Source: Paenibacillus protaetiae
GTDB lineage: Bacteria; Bacillota; Bacilli; Paenibacillales; Paenibacillaceae
Reading direction: 5' to 3'
DNA: 64,000 bases
Assembly: GCF_004135365.1 (NCBI RefSeq)
Contig: NZ_CP035492.1
Span: 2,898,001-2,962,000, forward strand
Both the position numbers and the translations under genes were made by a program. Shown piece by piece: positions 53,554 to 62,872 of this stretch (its first letter is position 1; each line of letters starts with the position of its first letter). The notes under the pieces were generated by a model. The model was not told where the DNA came from. It searched no databases and was given only the letters and a program-made list of their open reading frames with translations.

Positions 53554-54633
53554 CTACACCTTCGTACCGCAGCTGGAGCAAAATTTGGCCTCCGCAGCCA
53601 GCTGATCTCCGCATTCCTGGCAAAAGCGGCGCTGCGGGCGTGCAGCTCCGCATTCCCCGCAAAATTTATCCTCCGGCTTCAGCAGATGGCCGCACTGCGA
53701 ACAGGAAACATCCCCCGCCGGCTCCTTCTTCGTCGCCGTCTCGCCTGCATCGCCGCTTGGCTGAGACGGCTGGCCCGGATTATTCATCATCCCTTGAATC
53801 ATCTGCCCCATCGCCATTCCGGCTCCAAGCCCCGCTCCGGCCCCCGCCAGCCCGCCTCCCGGATTATTCGCAGCTTCGCGGATCGACTCGGCCGTCTGGT
53901 ATTTCATATACTGGTCGAGATTGCCTGCAATTTGCATCGACGATTTGCGGTCGATCATCCGTTCGACTTCTTCCGGCAAGGAAATATTTTCGATCACGAA
54001 TCCGGCCAGCGCCAGCCCCATGGCTTCAAAGTTCGGGCCAATCTTCGCGGCCGCCCGGGCGCTCAATTCATCGTAATGCATGGCAAGATCAATAACAGGA
54101 ATCGCCGATTCGGCAAGCAAATCGCTGATGCCCGACACGATCATCGTTTTGAAAAAACCGCCAAGCTGCTCCGGATGAAACGACTGCTGCGCGCCTAATA
54201 TTTCACGCATAAACAAAGCCGGGTCCTTGATTTTAAAAGAATAGTTGCCGAACCCGCGCGCGCGCACGACGCCAAATTCTTTATCCCGCATCATGACGGG
54301 ATTGGTTGTGCCCCATTTTTGATCCGTCTGGATCGTTGTATTCATGAAGTAAACATCCGCTTTGAACGGCGAATTGAAATCGTATTTCCACGACTTGAGC
54401 GCCGTCAGCACCGGCAAGTTTTGCGTATGCAGTTCATACCTGCCCGGTCCAAACACGTCCGCCACTACGCCTTCATTCAAAAAAACTGCAGCCTGCCCTT
54501 CGCGAACCGTCAGCTGCGCCCCCATTTTGATCGCATGATCGTATGCGGGAAAATGGTACACGAGCGAATCCGTATTTTCGTTCCACTCAATAACCTCGAT
54601 AAACTGGCCTTTAATGAATGAGAACAGCCCCAT
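53554..54633 (-). CDS. SPFH/Band-7 protein with C-terminal zinc ribbons (YdjI-like)
   Basis: The 359-residue protein has an N-terminal SPFH (flotillin/stomatin-like) domain (LTVREGQAAVFLNEGVVADVFGPGRYEL is seen here as REGQAAVFLNEG, FGPGRYELHTQN). A coiled segment and a Gly/Ala/Met-rich stretch (GAGAGLGAGMAMGQMIQGM) follow. The protein ends in two zinc ribbons (CSQCGH ... CGECGA and CQECGD ... CSSCGT). YdjI of B. subtilis has the same order and acts with the PspA homologue YdjF at the membrane under stress. No pspA gene is next to it here. The ATG at 54633 is six bases after GGAGG. Confidence 0.82.
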   Translation of the reverse strand: MGLFSFIKGQFIEVIEWNENTDSLVYHFPAYDHAIKMGAQLTVREGQAAVFLNEGVVADVFGPGRYELHTQNLPVLTALKSWKYDFNSPFKADVYFMNTTIQTDQKWGTTNPVMMRDKEFGVVRARGFGNYSFKIKDPALFMREILGAQQSFHPEQLGGFFKTMIVSGISDLLAESAIPVIDLAMHYDELSARAAAKIGPNFEAMGLALAGFVIENISLPEEVERMIDRKSSMQIAGNLDQYMKYQTAESIREAANNPGGGLAGAGAGLGAGMAMGQMIQGMMNNPGQPSQPSGDAGETATKKEPAGDVSCSQCGHLLKPEDKFCGECGAARPQRRFCQECGDQLAAEAKFCSSCGTKV

Positions 54634-54738
54634 GCTCAACCTCCGTTCGAGTCAACATGCATGAAATGATCATTTCAATTATTTCTATTATACGGTAAAT
54701 AAAGGGATATAATAGCTTCAACACTGCCGCTGGCCTGC

Positions 54739-56004
54739 TTAAAATATATACGTGTCCAAAAAGCGGTTCCGGAACTTGCCGTCCGGGTCGCACTCCTTAG
54801 CCAGCGCTCTGAAATCCGGGAGCTTGGCGTACATCGGCTGCAGCTTTGCCGGTTCCATCGTAAACAGCTTCCCCCAATGCGGGCGGGCGCCAAACGGCTC
54901 CAGCTGTTTCTCCATCAGCGGCAGTACTTTGCGAACCGCCTCCCATTCCGGCTTCCATGTGAAATGAAAGGCAACGGAACGCTGCCCGCGGCATGGACTC
55001 AGCCACAAATCGTCGGCCGCGATCGTCCGAACCTCTGAAGTAAACAATAACGGCGATATAGCCTCGCGGATGCTGTCCAGCGCTGTCAAGGCAGCATAAG
55101 CATCTTCGCGGGCCACAAAATATTCGCTCTGCAGCTCCTCCCCCGCGCTAGGGGTAAAGTCCATCCGGAAATGCGGAAGCCGTTCATGCCATGGCCCTAC
55201 AATGCCGCGCTGCTCGCTGCAATTGTCTGCGGCGCAGCCAGGCACCGGATGAAGATTAACACCGGAGAGCGCCGCGCCATAATAATCCGAATCCGCGATT
55301 ACCGTGGCTCCGGCGCCAGCCGGCGCGATGCGTTTCAGCCAAACCTGATTGAACACGGAATCCTTCCAGTCCGTGAACAAGCTGACGCTGTAGCCTGCCG
55401 ATACAATCGCATCAAAGTTGTCCTGCAGCCGATGCAGAGGCAGACCTTCATAAATATGCTGGGTCATTTGGAAAGCAGGAACCACGTCCAGCGTCAGCTT
55501 GGTCACAACGCCAAGCGCGCCTAATCCAACAACAGCGCCTGCGAACTTGCCGTCCTTGTCGCCGCGGGTAAACGTTACGGTCTCTCCGTCCGCCTTTACA
55601 ATCTCTATGCTGTACACCGCCGCAGCCAGATTGCCGTTCTCGTCTCCCGAACCATGCGTAGCCGTCGCGCATGCGCCCGCCACCGTAATATGCGGCAGCG
55701 AAGCCAGATTGTGAAGCGCATACCCATAGCTATTCAAATACATGCACAGCTCTCCGTACCGAATGCCGCCTTCAACAGTCACCCGGTGATTCTCGCGGTC
55801 CAAAGCAATAACGCGATTCATCCGCTCCAGCGATATATGTGCAGCACTCGTATCCGCAATCCCGTTAAAAGAATGGCGAGACCCCAGCACTTTAATGGAA
55901 TCGCTTTCAGCAACCAGCTGCTGAACGTCTTCCAGCCGTTCCGGCACATGGCATTCCACAGCGCCGTATCTATAATTGCCTGCCCAATTTCGTTCGTATC
56001 TCAT
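54739..56004 (-). CDS. FAD-linked oxidase, alditol/xylitol oxidase-like
   Basis: The 421-residue enzyme belongs to the VAO flavoprotein family. The FAD-binding N-terminal half has VLGSRHSFNGIADT, whose histidine corresponds to the covalent FAD attachment site in alditol oxidases, and ACATATHGSGDENG. The C-terminal substrate domain ends in the DALO-type RPHWGKLFTMEP and CDPDGKFRNRFLD. It would oxidise a sugar alcohol with O2, releasing H2O2. A broken Mn-catalase gene lies 430 bp upstream. The ATG at 56004 is nine bases after GAGGAG. Confidence 0.85.
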   Translation of the reverse strand: MRYERNWAGNYRYGAVECHVPERLEDVQQLVAESDSIKVLGSRHSFNGIADTSAAHISLERMNRVIALDRENHRVTVEGGIRYGELCMYLNSYGYALHNLASLPHITVAGACATATHGSGDENGNLAAAVYSIEIVKADGETVTFTRGDKDGKFAGAVVGLGALGVVTKLTLDVVPAFQMTQHIYEGLPLHRLQDNFDAIVSAGYSVSLFTDWKDSVFNQVWLKRIAPAGAGATVIADSDYYGAALSGVNLHPVPGCAADNCSEQRGIVGPWHERLPHFRMDFTPSAGEELQSEYFVAREDAYAALTALDSIREAISPLLFTSEVRTIAADDLWLSPCRGQRSVAFHFTWKPEWEAVRKVLPLMEKQLEPFGARPHWGKLFTMEPAKLQPMYAKLPDFRALAKECDPDGKFRNRFLDTYIF

Positions 56005-56161
56005 CCTATTCAGCTCCTCTATCATTTAAATTGATATATTTCAACTATTATTCAGTTTAGCTTATTATAGCGTGCTTGTATAACCACAAGCCCGTTATCC
56101 AACTTCTATCGTTTGGCGTCACGTTTTTCCTTGTCCGTACAAGCCGGGGATTATTCGCACC

Positions 56162-56287
56162 TGTAACGCAACAATCCTGCTTGGCAGTCCTCCCGGCAAT
56201 ACGAATGCTTTCACCGCCGTATGGGCAGCATCCGGTATTTTAGAGGTCATTATATTTATGCTCCTTCCGGTTAGGAACAAAAAATAA
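56162..56287 (+). pseudogene. C-terminal relic of an MFS transporter
   Basis: The plus strand reads TILLGSPPGNTNAFTAVWAA then SGILEVIIFMLLPVRNKK and a stop, a typical last helix and tail of a major-facilitator protein. No start or preceding helices in frame are present. A terminator follows immediately. Confidence 0.5.
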
Positions 56288-56326
56288 ACCCAGCTTCCTT
56301 TGTATGAAGGACTCTGGGTTTATTTT
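56281..56326. terminator. Hairpin terminator after the MFS relic
   Basis: AAAATAAACCCAG ... CTGGGTTTATTTT with a long loop (TTCCTT...AAGGA inner stem). It can act on both strands. Confidence 0.7.
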
Positions 56327-56435
56327 AAATAATAAAGCGATAGTCAGCGATGTTTTGGCGTATCCTGAAGGACAACGCCGCTCCGTTGCTTGCAGCCGCA
56401 CATGGACAGCAGGGCTTGGCGCTATAGCGGCATCT

Positions 56436-57292
56436 CTACCGGTTCATATCAGATAAGCCGGGGCTGTGCTGATTAGGCATATCCGGCCATTCCGGCACCG
56501 GAAAGCCTTGTGGCGGATCAATGACGGTTAGCTGCCCGCCGTTCCGGCTTGGGCTTTCCCCGGAATAAATTTCGGCGATTCGGGTGTGATCCAGCCGGAA
56601 ATTGAACTGGGCATTATGGTAGCCCTTATCAATAAACTTCCGGCATTCCGGGTATTTATTAATATCATAATTCGGAACGGGAAAACATTTGCCCCAATCG
56701 ACGCCTAACGTCTCCAGCGCTTTGGCAAATGCGTTCTGATGGGCGTTATCGCGCACAATTAGAAAACCAATCGTTTCCCGGAATGTCTGGTTCGAGCTCA
56801 TTTCGTAAATTCTTGACTTCTGCAGGACGCCTGTCGATTCGAGTACGACATTGTTCAGCATATCGGCAATCAGGTTGCCATGCGCATACACCCACGAGCC
56901 GCTCCACGGGTTGCCTCCGGCGTCTATTGGCAGCGAGCTTTTGGCTCCCATAATATAGTGATGCGGATTGCCCAGCTTCACCGCCTCATCAATTGGCGCT
57001 GCATCCGTACCCGCATTGCCCGGCAACGAAAGCCCCGAATCATTGAGCAGCTGATTAATGGTGGATTGCACCAGTTCTACATGCGCAATCTCCTCCAGAA
57101 ACACGCCGCGCAGCAAATCGCGGTACTGCTTGTCCTTCCCCTGAAATTCGAGCTTTGAAAAAAATATTGCATCATCGTGCGCATTTCGCCAAACTGCCCG
57201 CCCAGCGCCTCCTGCAGTACCTTCGCCGCCGCCGGGTCCGGTTTGTCCGGCTTAATGATATTGATTAATTCTTCTTTGTAGTAATACAGCTC
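56436..57292 (-). pseudogene. Manganese catalase gene, frameshifted and without a clear start
   Basis: The upstream part reads YYYKEELINIIKPDKPDP, AKVLQEALGGQFGEMRTMMQ and YFFQSSNFRG; the family continues in another frame with LLRGVFLEEIAHVELVQSTI, GAKSSLPIDAGGNPWSGSWV and DNAHQNAFAKALETLGV. The metal-binding Glu and His residues (EEIAHVE, DNAHQNAF) are present. One base is missing near 57155 (TTCAGGGGAAGG). The upstream frame has no ATG, only an ATG out of frame at the GGGATGG near 57296, so there may be two lesions. A functional enzyme would destroy H2O2 in spores or cytoplasm. Confidence 0.75.
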
Positions 57293-57535
57293 AATCCATC
57301 CCTTCGTACAAGATTGTCATTGCTTTTATTCCTAACTAGAGTGCCTTAATTGGACATTTTTATTTATCGGCAGCATTGGAAGGTGACGAATCCGCAATGG
57401 TAAACTTTTCAACTAAAGCTTTTGCGAATTATTGCAGAAAGGACAGCAGACCGGCGGGCTCGATGCCTCGAAAGACGCGAGAGCGCTGGCTGCTGCTGAA
57501 TCTCAATCACAGCATCAAGGTCCTGAAATATAACC

Positions 57536-57816
57536 TTGGTTGCTGCGGCCATTGAAATGGACATGAGCGTATCGGCAAACCATGTTCTCGGGCAGCGCGT
57601 CATCTTCTCTTTGGGAGCGGAATTTCGCAGCCGCCTTAACGGCTTGTTTATGGCGATTTTCTTCGGCTGTGGCGCTCTGGGCTTCGCTTGGGAACATGGG
57701 CATACGCTTCAGGCGGCTGAACGGCAGCCTTGTCCATCGGTATGGCGCTGCCGGTTCTCGCGATGATTGATTATGCAACGGAAAGAAGCCGCAGTTGGCG
57801 AACTGCGGCTCATTGA
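57536..57816 (+). pseudogene. Relic of an MFS transporter (C-terminal half)
   Basis: The plus strand reads [20 protein letters not shown] and [20 protein letters not shown], then after a frame change and an in-frame [30 protein letters not shown] and ERSRSWRTAAH to a stop at 57816. This is the last third of an MFS drug-efflux-type protein. It is too short and too damaged to work. An AGCCGCAGTT-GGCG-AACTGCGGCT hairpin overlaps its end. Confidence 0.6.
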
Positions 57817-57902
57817 CTTGCGTTGCAAGAAATTTACATAGTTGGGCACCGGCGCTCCGTTCCCCATTTTCAAATGCTGAACCGCGGTTTTCTGTCCGGC
57901 TG

Positions 57903-59039
57903 CTAGGAAAGACAGCTGTACACCATGTTTCTTAATCGCGGATGTACATAAGGCTCCTGATTATTCACGAGATGCTGCGCATACATGACGGTCAACTGCG
58001 ATTCGGGATCCATGATGGCGTAGCTGCCGGCCGCGCCGCTCCAGCCAAATTCGCCGAGCGGGGATAAAGAGCCGCTGTCTGCTTTAGAGATATGGGTTCT
58101 GACGCCAAGCCCATAACCGTAACCGGCATGATGCGCCCAGTTATAGTCACCCCTTGTATGCCCGTTCAGGTGGTCCGTCCTCATCAGATCGACGCTGGCA
58201 GCTGACAAAATACGCACGCCTTCCGGGCTTGTGCCGCGATTGGTCAGCGTATTCAGGAAAAGCGCATAATCGCGTACAGTGGATAAGAGACCCGCTCCGC
58301 CGCTCTCGAATTCCGTTCCGATGCGGTACCAGTCCCCGTCCATACGAACAGCCTTGCCCAGCTCATCATTAAATTCATATTGCGGCACAAGGCGGCTGTG
58401 CTGCGCTTCTGACAAGAAGAAGCCGGTGTCGGGCATGCCCAGCGGTTCTGTAATCTCTTCGCGCACGTAGGTGCTGAACCGCCTTCCGTCCACCACCTCA
58501 ACGAGAGCCGCAAGAACGTCATGGCACAGACTATAGTTCCACCGGGTCCCCGGCTCGAACAGCAGAGGCTCCTTAGCGAGTGCTCTCGCAAATTCGCGGG
58601 TTGGCAGTCTTCCTTCCGTGCGTTCCGCAGCTTCCCGTATGGAGGGCGAATCAAGGTCATAGGAGAAACCCGCCGTCATCGTAAACAGGTCGCGGACCGT
58701 GATCGGACGTTCCGGCAGCCCGGTTCTGCTTCCATCGTCCTTCTGCTGCTTTCGCACCGCCGTTTCGGCGAACTCCGGCAAATAGTCGGAGAGAGGATCG
58801 CCGAGCAGAATCTCCCCTTTTTCAACCAGCTGGAGCGCAGCCGTGCATGTCATGATTTTCGTAAGCGAATAGAGATAAATTATTTTGTCCTCGTCAATCG
58901 GGGTGTTCGCTTCCAGATCGGCGTACCCGGCCCGGTAGCGGAAAACTGTCTCATTGCGGTGCATAACAACTACTTCTGCCCACGGAATGCGCCAGGCAGC
59001 GATATGATCAATAAACCGGGATAACGGTGCAAAGTTCAT
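57903..59039 (-). CDS. Serine hydrolase of the beta-lactamase/penicillin-binding family
   Basis: The 378-residue protein has the SxxK motif in LYSLTKIM (nucleophile Ser), the YxN-type region in WNYSLCHDV (Tyr-Ser-Leu variant) and a late GWSGAAGSY segment replacing KTG, typical of class C-like esterases. No signal peptide, so it is probably cytoplasmic. Many such proteins are esterases or D-amino-peptide hydrolases. GAGGA precedes the ATG. Monocistronic. Confidence 0.83.
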   Translation of the reverse strand: MNFAPLSRFIDHIAAWRIPWAEVVVMHRNETVFRYRAGYADLEANTPIDEDKIIYLYSLTKIMTCTAALQLVEKGEILLGDPLSDYLPEFAETAVRKQQKDDGSRTGLPERPITVRDLFTMTAGFSYDLDSPSIREAAERTEGRLPTREFARALAKEPLLFEPGTRWNYSLCHDVLAALVEVVDGRRFSTYVREEITEPLGMPDTGFFLSEAQHSRLVPQYEFNDELGKAVRMDGDWYRIGTEFESGGAGLLSTVRDYALFLNTLTNRGTSPEGVRILSAASVDLMRTDHLNGHTRGDYNWAHHAGYGYGLGVRTHISKADSGSLSPLGEFGWSGAAGSYAIMDPESQLTVMYAQHLVNNQEPYVHPRLRNMVYSCLS

Positions 59040-59240
59040 TATTCCTCATCCTCTGCTACAAAGTCTCCTTTCCATTATTGTACAAGAAGACGTTCCTGCC
59101 AACCCCGCGCTTAGGCGGACCAAGCGTGCGTATAGCCCAACTATTGGACGGATACGGCGAAATATAGACGAATGGTTACTTATGCGGACCGTTAATTTCA
59201 CGTAGAATGACCGTAGAATACGGAAAAGGCTGGGATAACC

Positions 59241-59963
59241 ATGTTAATCCAAAGAGACAAATGGCTGCAATATCGCATTCTTCGCAGTAATCCTTCTCTC
59301 GCCGGACGGTTGCCAGACACACAGCTGCTTCAAAAAAACGCCTTATCGAAAATGCTTCTTCACTATCAAAGCGTCGTACTGAAACCTCGCGACGGGCGCT
59401 ATGGAAGAGGCATCCTGTTCATTAAACGGAACAGCGCAAACGCCTATCGTATTCATTACGAACAAAGAGCAGTCACCATGAGGGACACCGGTAAAGTGCT
59501 CCAACTGCTCCGTAAAAAAAACAAAAGTCGCGGATATATAGTCCAAAGGCGGCTGCAGCTCGCGCAAATTGGACACAAGCCGTTCGACATTCGGATCATA
59601 GCCCAGCGAAAAAAAGGCGTTTCCTCCCGTTGGAGCGTGACCGGTTCATACGCGAAAGTAGCTAAACAAGGATACCTGGTCACGAATGTGGCGAGCCGCA
59701 CCATTCCAGTGCCCCAAGCGCTCAAATTAGCCCAAATCGGAAACCGGAGCCTGCTGGCCAGAGCAGAACGGATCGCATTGCAGGCTGCCAAGCGGCTGGG
59801 GGAGCGTTACCCCACGCTTAGGCAAGTCGGGTTCGATATTGGCATCGACCGGAACCAACGGATCTGGATCATCGAAGGCAATTACCAACCGGATTTGCGT
59901 CCGTTCCGGCTTTTGAAAGACCCTTCGATGCTTCGCAAAATCGTATGGTATAAGCACCATTAA
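59241..59963 (+). CDS. YheC/YheD-family ATP-grasp-like protein
   Basis: The 240-residue protein fits the YheC/D family: VVLKPRDGRYGRGILFI (ATP-binding lysine region), PFDIRIIAQRKKG, QVGFDIGIDRNQRIWIIEGN with the Glu-x-Asn metal site. The related B. subtilis proteins are spore-coat-associated, and the fold predicts ATP-dependent ligation. The substrate is unknown. It is shorter than YheC (about 360-450 residues), lacking the N-terminal domain. A weak ribosome site (GGCTGGGA) precedes the ATG. Confidence 0.8.
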   Translation: MLIQRDKWLQYRILRSNPSLAGRLPDTQLLQKNALSKMLLHYQSVVLKPRDGRYGRGILFIKRNSANAYRIHYEQRAVTMRDTGKVLQLLRKKNKSRGYIVQRRLQLAQIGHKPFDIRIIAQRKKGVSSRWSVTGSYAKVAKQGYLVTNVASRTIPVPQALKLAQIGNRSLLARAERIALQAAKRLGERYPTLRQVGFDIGIDRNQRIWIIEGNYQPDLRPFRLLKDPSMLRKIVWYKHH

Positions 59964-59971
59964 AGCGAAAA

Positions 59972-60010
59972 AAAACGACCAGCCTTTTATCCACGGCCTG
60001 TCGTCTTTTA
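59972..60010 (+). terminator. Terminator of the YheC/D gene
   Basis: Imperfect hairpin ACGACCAGCC ... GGCCTGTCGT followed by CTTTT. Confidence 0.6.
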
Positions 60011-60068
60011 GCTTGGCGCCTACGCGGAGTCATGCCCCCGCTTCAGATTTCACCTGCATGCTCCAGGT

Positions 60069-60389
60069 TTACCTGCGGCCTTTGCCACTTACCACGCGCG
60101 TCACTCGGAACTGGTTTGCCCCTACTTGTATAATGGCAAACTGGCTGAAAGAAGTGCCGGAAGAAACGTATGGTTCCGCTTGAATATTTCCGCTTGGCGT
60201 TCTAACCGTTGCGCTAATTCTCGTCAACAAGCAAACTCCGCGGCTAGAAGCTCTCCAAGTTTCGTCGCGCTCCACAACAAAATTGTCGTTACTGCAAAAG
60301 ATGGACGCATATTCAACTGTCCCAACCGCATTAAACGAAGTAGAGTTGACAATTTGAACGGGGTCATAACCCCCAGGTCTATTTCCCAT
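60069..60389 (-). CDS. Small hypothetical protein, possible spore-surface type
   Basis: The 106-residue protein starts eight bases after GGAGG (ATG at 60389). It is rich in Ser, Thr, Val and Asn with regular beta-strand alternation (NSTSFNAVGTVEYASIFC, RGVCLLTRISATVRTPSG, IQVGANQFRVTRVVSG), two cysteines, and an Arg-rich end. I do not recognise the family; small proteins of this appearance in spore-formers can be spore-surface or appendage subunits, but this is a guess. An upstream-extended frame has no ribosome site. Confidence 0.6.
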   Translation of the reverse strand: MGNRPGGYDPVQIVNSTSFNAVGTVEYASIFCSNDNFVVERDETWRASSRGVCLLTRISATVRTPSGNIQAEPYVSSGTSFSQFAIIQVGANQFRVTRVVSGKGRR

Positions 60390-60515
60390 TCTCAAAACCT
60401 CCTTGTTATTCATATAGTTCAGTAAATGCAACTGAATCGTTTTGGTCAGGTATAAGTGTGGACAAGAAAAAAAAGTACGTTTGTACGGTGATTGCGGGAT
60501 CCTGCAGATACAGAA

Positions 60516-60550
60516 GAAAAGAACCACCCTCGTAGTTACGAGGGTGGTTC
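60516..60550 (-). terminator. Terminator of the methyltransferase gene
   Basis: Perfect GAACCACCCTCGTA-AC-TACGAGGGTGGTTC hairpin followed by TTTTC on the reverse strand, 50 bp after the stop. Confidence 0.85.
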
Positions 60551-60600
60551 GAGAGCTATGGACAATATATCAATATAGCAGCCCTGATCGTGCAAAAGAC

Positions 60601-62280
60601 TTAGAAGTTGAATAAAGATAGTATACCAGGATAGTTTATTTTTCTACCTTCAAGCAATTCTCGAATAGTAATTATCTGAATACGCGGGAACTGTCCATTT
60701 AATGCGTAGAAAAATCCTGCTGATGCAGATTCCTTCCTCATTGGTTGAGTAGGCTTCTGTAATGTAATCATAACCCCCATATCTGCTTTCTCTCTTTCTA
60801 TCACTCCCCATAGTTCTCTCACATGTGCAACACTGACATTTCCGGCTTTAACAGAAAAAATTATCTGCTTTGTCTTTTTCTTATCACTATCGTGAAAATA
60901 TAAACGACCATCAATGCCTTTATCAGCCCCTTTTTTCTGTTCATTTGGTCTAGCCCCCACCAAACCAAGTGCCCACCACTGAAACTGATAAGGATCTTGT
61001 CGTGCTAATTCTTCAGCGTCTGGAAGTGATGTTGGCTCACCTTTAACCTGATATTTTATTTGTTCTCCAAACCCTTTTTGAAGACGGTGTCTAATAAGAG
61101 CTATTGCGAGATGTGTTACATCAATGCCCACCCAATTTCTTCGAAGCTTTTGAGCAGTAGCAATAGAGGTTCCACACCCGCAGAAGGGATCCAGAATTGT
61201 ATCACCTTCATTGCTGCTGGCTTTAATTATTCTCTCCAATAAGCCCTCAGGTTTCTGTGTAGGATATCCAAGTCTTTCTTGATCTTGCGGCGTGAGCCAA
61301 CGCACATCTTCATCAATACCTAAATTAGTTCCAAATACTGTACCACTTGTATAAGGTTGAAATGCCCAAACATCCGGCAAAGGCTGCCCATCAGTCTCTC
61401 TTATGTACCTCTCATAAATTGGCCACGCTTGCCCATCCTCAATTGTTATATATCCTAATTCTAATAATCGATCTAACTTCTGATGCTGTGATAGCTTGGA
61501 AATATCTTCATCCAAGTCTTCAATCAGCGCACCAGGAATTGCCCAATGCCTCCCTTTTGCAGAAGGATCTATACCGCGCCAAGGTTTTCCAGATTCACCG
61601 CCTCTGACACCTGAGCCAGTTAACACATTTCCATAATAATTAGTTCGATAACCCTTCTCATCAAGAATAAAATACTGCTTTACATGACCTTTCATATATG
61701 GCTTCTTAGGGTAGTTCCAATTAAAATTATTTGTTTTAGTATAAAACAAAATAGTATCATGTATCGGAGCAAAACGTTTCATCTTATTATGAGAGCCTGT
61801 TCTTCTCCAGATAATCTCACTCCGAAATTGTTCCTGTCCGAAAATTGAATCCATAAGTAATTTCAAATAATGACTAGCCGTTGGATCACAATGTAAATAT
61901 ATTGAACCAGTTTGCTTTAGGACTCTGTGTAGTTCAACTAATCGGGGTGCCATCATCGAGATATACGCCAGCATATCACTTTCACCTAAAAAAGCTCTTA
62001 TTGCTTGCATAAATCGGGATACTTTCCCATTAGGATTCAGTACGGCCTGCTCATAAGCCCTTGCAGCTTCATCATCCCAATGCCACGTGTCTTCGAATGC
62101 TTTAATCTGTGCTTTAGAAGATGTACCATCTTTTTCTTCAAACAATACATTAAAATTTTGATTACTGTTAAACGGCGGGTCCAAATAAACAAGATCTACT
62201 GAGTATTCTTTAATATATCTGCATAGTATATCTAAGTTATCCCCATAAAATAGTATGTTCTTATCCAGCCTCATCACCAT
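60601..62280 (-). CDS. DNA methyltransferase (N4/N6, beta-class order) fused to an Mrr-like nuclease domain
   Basis: The ~559-residue protein has the amino-methyltransferase catalytic motif DPPF ([13 protein letters not shown], about residue 36) before the SAM-binding motif FCGCGT ([15 protein letters not shown], about residue 365), the beta-class order. The C-terminal ~140 residues ([21 protein letters not shown], shown within limits, then [20 protein letters not shown]) look like an Mrr/PD-(D/E)xK endonuclease domain with the Asp of GIDG and the Lys of SVKAG. It may methylate and also cut DNA. Codon use is AT-rich compared with the main window, pointing to transfer. The ATG at 62280 follows GGAG by six bases; an upstream TTG is less likely. 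Confidence 0.85.
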   Translation of the reverse strand: MVMRLDKNILFYGDNLDILCRYIKEYSVDLVYLDPPFNSNQNFNVLFEEKDGTSSKAQIKAFEDTWHWDDEAARAYEQAVLNPNGKVSRFMQAIRAFLGESDMLAYISMMAPRLVELHRVLKQTGSIYLHCDPTASHYLKLLMDSIFGQEQFRSEIIWRRTGSHNKMKRFAPIHDTILFYTKTNNFNWNYPKKPYMKGHVKQYFILDEKGYRTNYYGNVLTGSGVRGGESGKPWRGIDPSAKGRHWAIPGALIEDLDEDISKLSQHQKLDRLLELGYITIEDGQAWPIYERYIRETDGQPLPDVWAFQPYTSGTVFGTNLGIDEDVRWLTPQDQERLGYPTQKPEGLLERIIKASSNEGDTILDPFCGCGTSIATAQKLRRNWVGIDVTHLAIALIRHRLQKGFGEQIKYQVKGEPTSLPDAEELARQDPYQFQWWALGLVGARPNEQKKGADKGIDGRLYFHDSDKKKTKQIIFSVKAGNVSVAHVRELWGVIEREKADMGVMITLQKPTQPMRKESASAGFFYALNGQFPRIQIITIRELLEGRKINYPGILSLFNF

Positions 62281-62515
62281 CCTGGTCTCCAAGAATGGTA
62301 TACGTTATGCTTGTAAACAGTTGTACAATTACCATAATTTACAAAACATCTTATTTGATGATCTTTATGCATAATTCGCCTAAAACGAGGTTACCACTAG
62401 AAACATTGCTCCCGTACATCCCCTTGAATCAGTGGCTCTCTACTGGCTAAATCAACAGCTCCAGCAAGTCCTTCCTAATCACAACGCACCCTCCTGCAAC
62501 GGGACTATTAGATAC

Positions 62516-62545
62516 AAAAAGACCACCTCATGAGGTGGTCTTTTT
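62516..62545. terminator. Bidirectional terminator
   Basis: Perfect palindrome AAAAAGACCACCTCA / TGAGGTGGTCTTTTT between the methyltransferase region and the recombinase scar. Confidence 0.9.
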
Positions 62546-62582
62546 GATAGTATTGGTGGGGGCGAACCGCGGCTGTGCAAAA

Positions 62583-62595
62583 CCACAATTCGCCG
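62583..62595 (+). repeat. Direct repeat CCACAATTCGCCG, copy 1
   Basis: Thirteen bases identical to 62748-62760, 165 bp apart, bracketing the recombinase remnant. It could be a scar of integration or deletion. Confidence 0.6.
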
Positions 62596-62641
62596 CTACG
62601 TGTTGATGCGGATGCTTAGTGAGGCGGCTTGAAAACGGAAC

Positions 62642-62770
62642 CTTCCCGAAATCAAGAAGTTCATCGGTAGCTATGTAGAGAAGGTGATCGTCTATAAGGA
62701 ACATGTAGAGCTTATCCTAAACCTACATGTCGATGAAAAAACAAAATCCACAATTCGCCGACGGGTTTAG
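62642..62770 (+). pseudogene. C-terminal relic of a serine recombinase
   Basis: The plus strand reads LPEIKKFIGSYVEKVIVYKE and HVELILNLHVDEKTKS to a stop. The pattern matches the extreme C-terminus of large serine recombinases (x-E-I-K-x-F-I-x-x-Y-V-x-x-V-x-V-Y-x-x-H-V-E-I-I). No catalytic N-terminal domain is in the window, so it is a scar of a lost or rearranged mobile element. Confidence 0.65.
62748..62760 (+). repeat. Direct repeat CCACAATTCGCCG, copy 2
   Basis: Second copy of the 13-bp repeat; it lies inside the last codons of the recombinase relic. Confidence 0.6.
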
Positions 62771-62872
62771 AGTACACAACCTCAATTCTAACTTCAGCGT
62801 TAGTGCGATCTTAAGCATACCCATAATCAGACGATCCATACTGTCTAATAATGGATCCTCTTTTATTTATTC

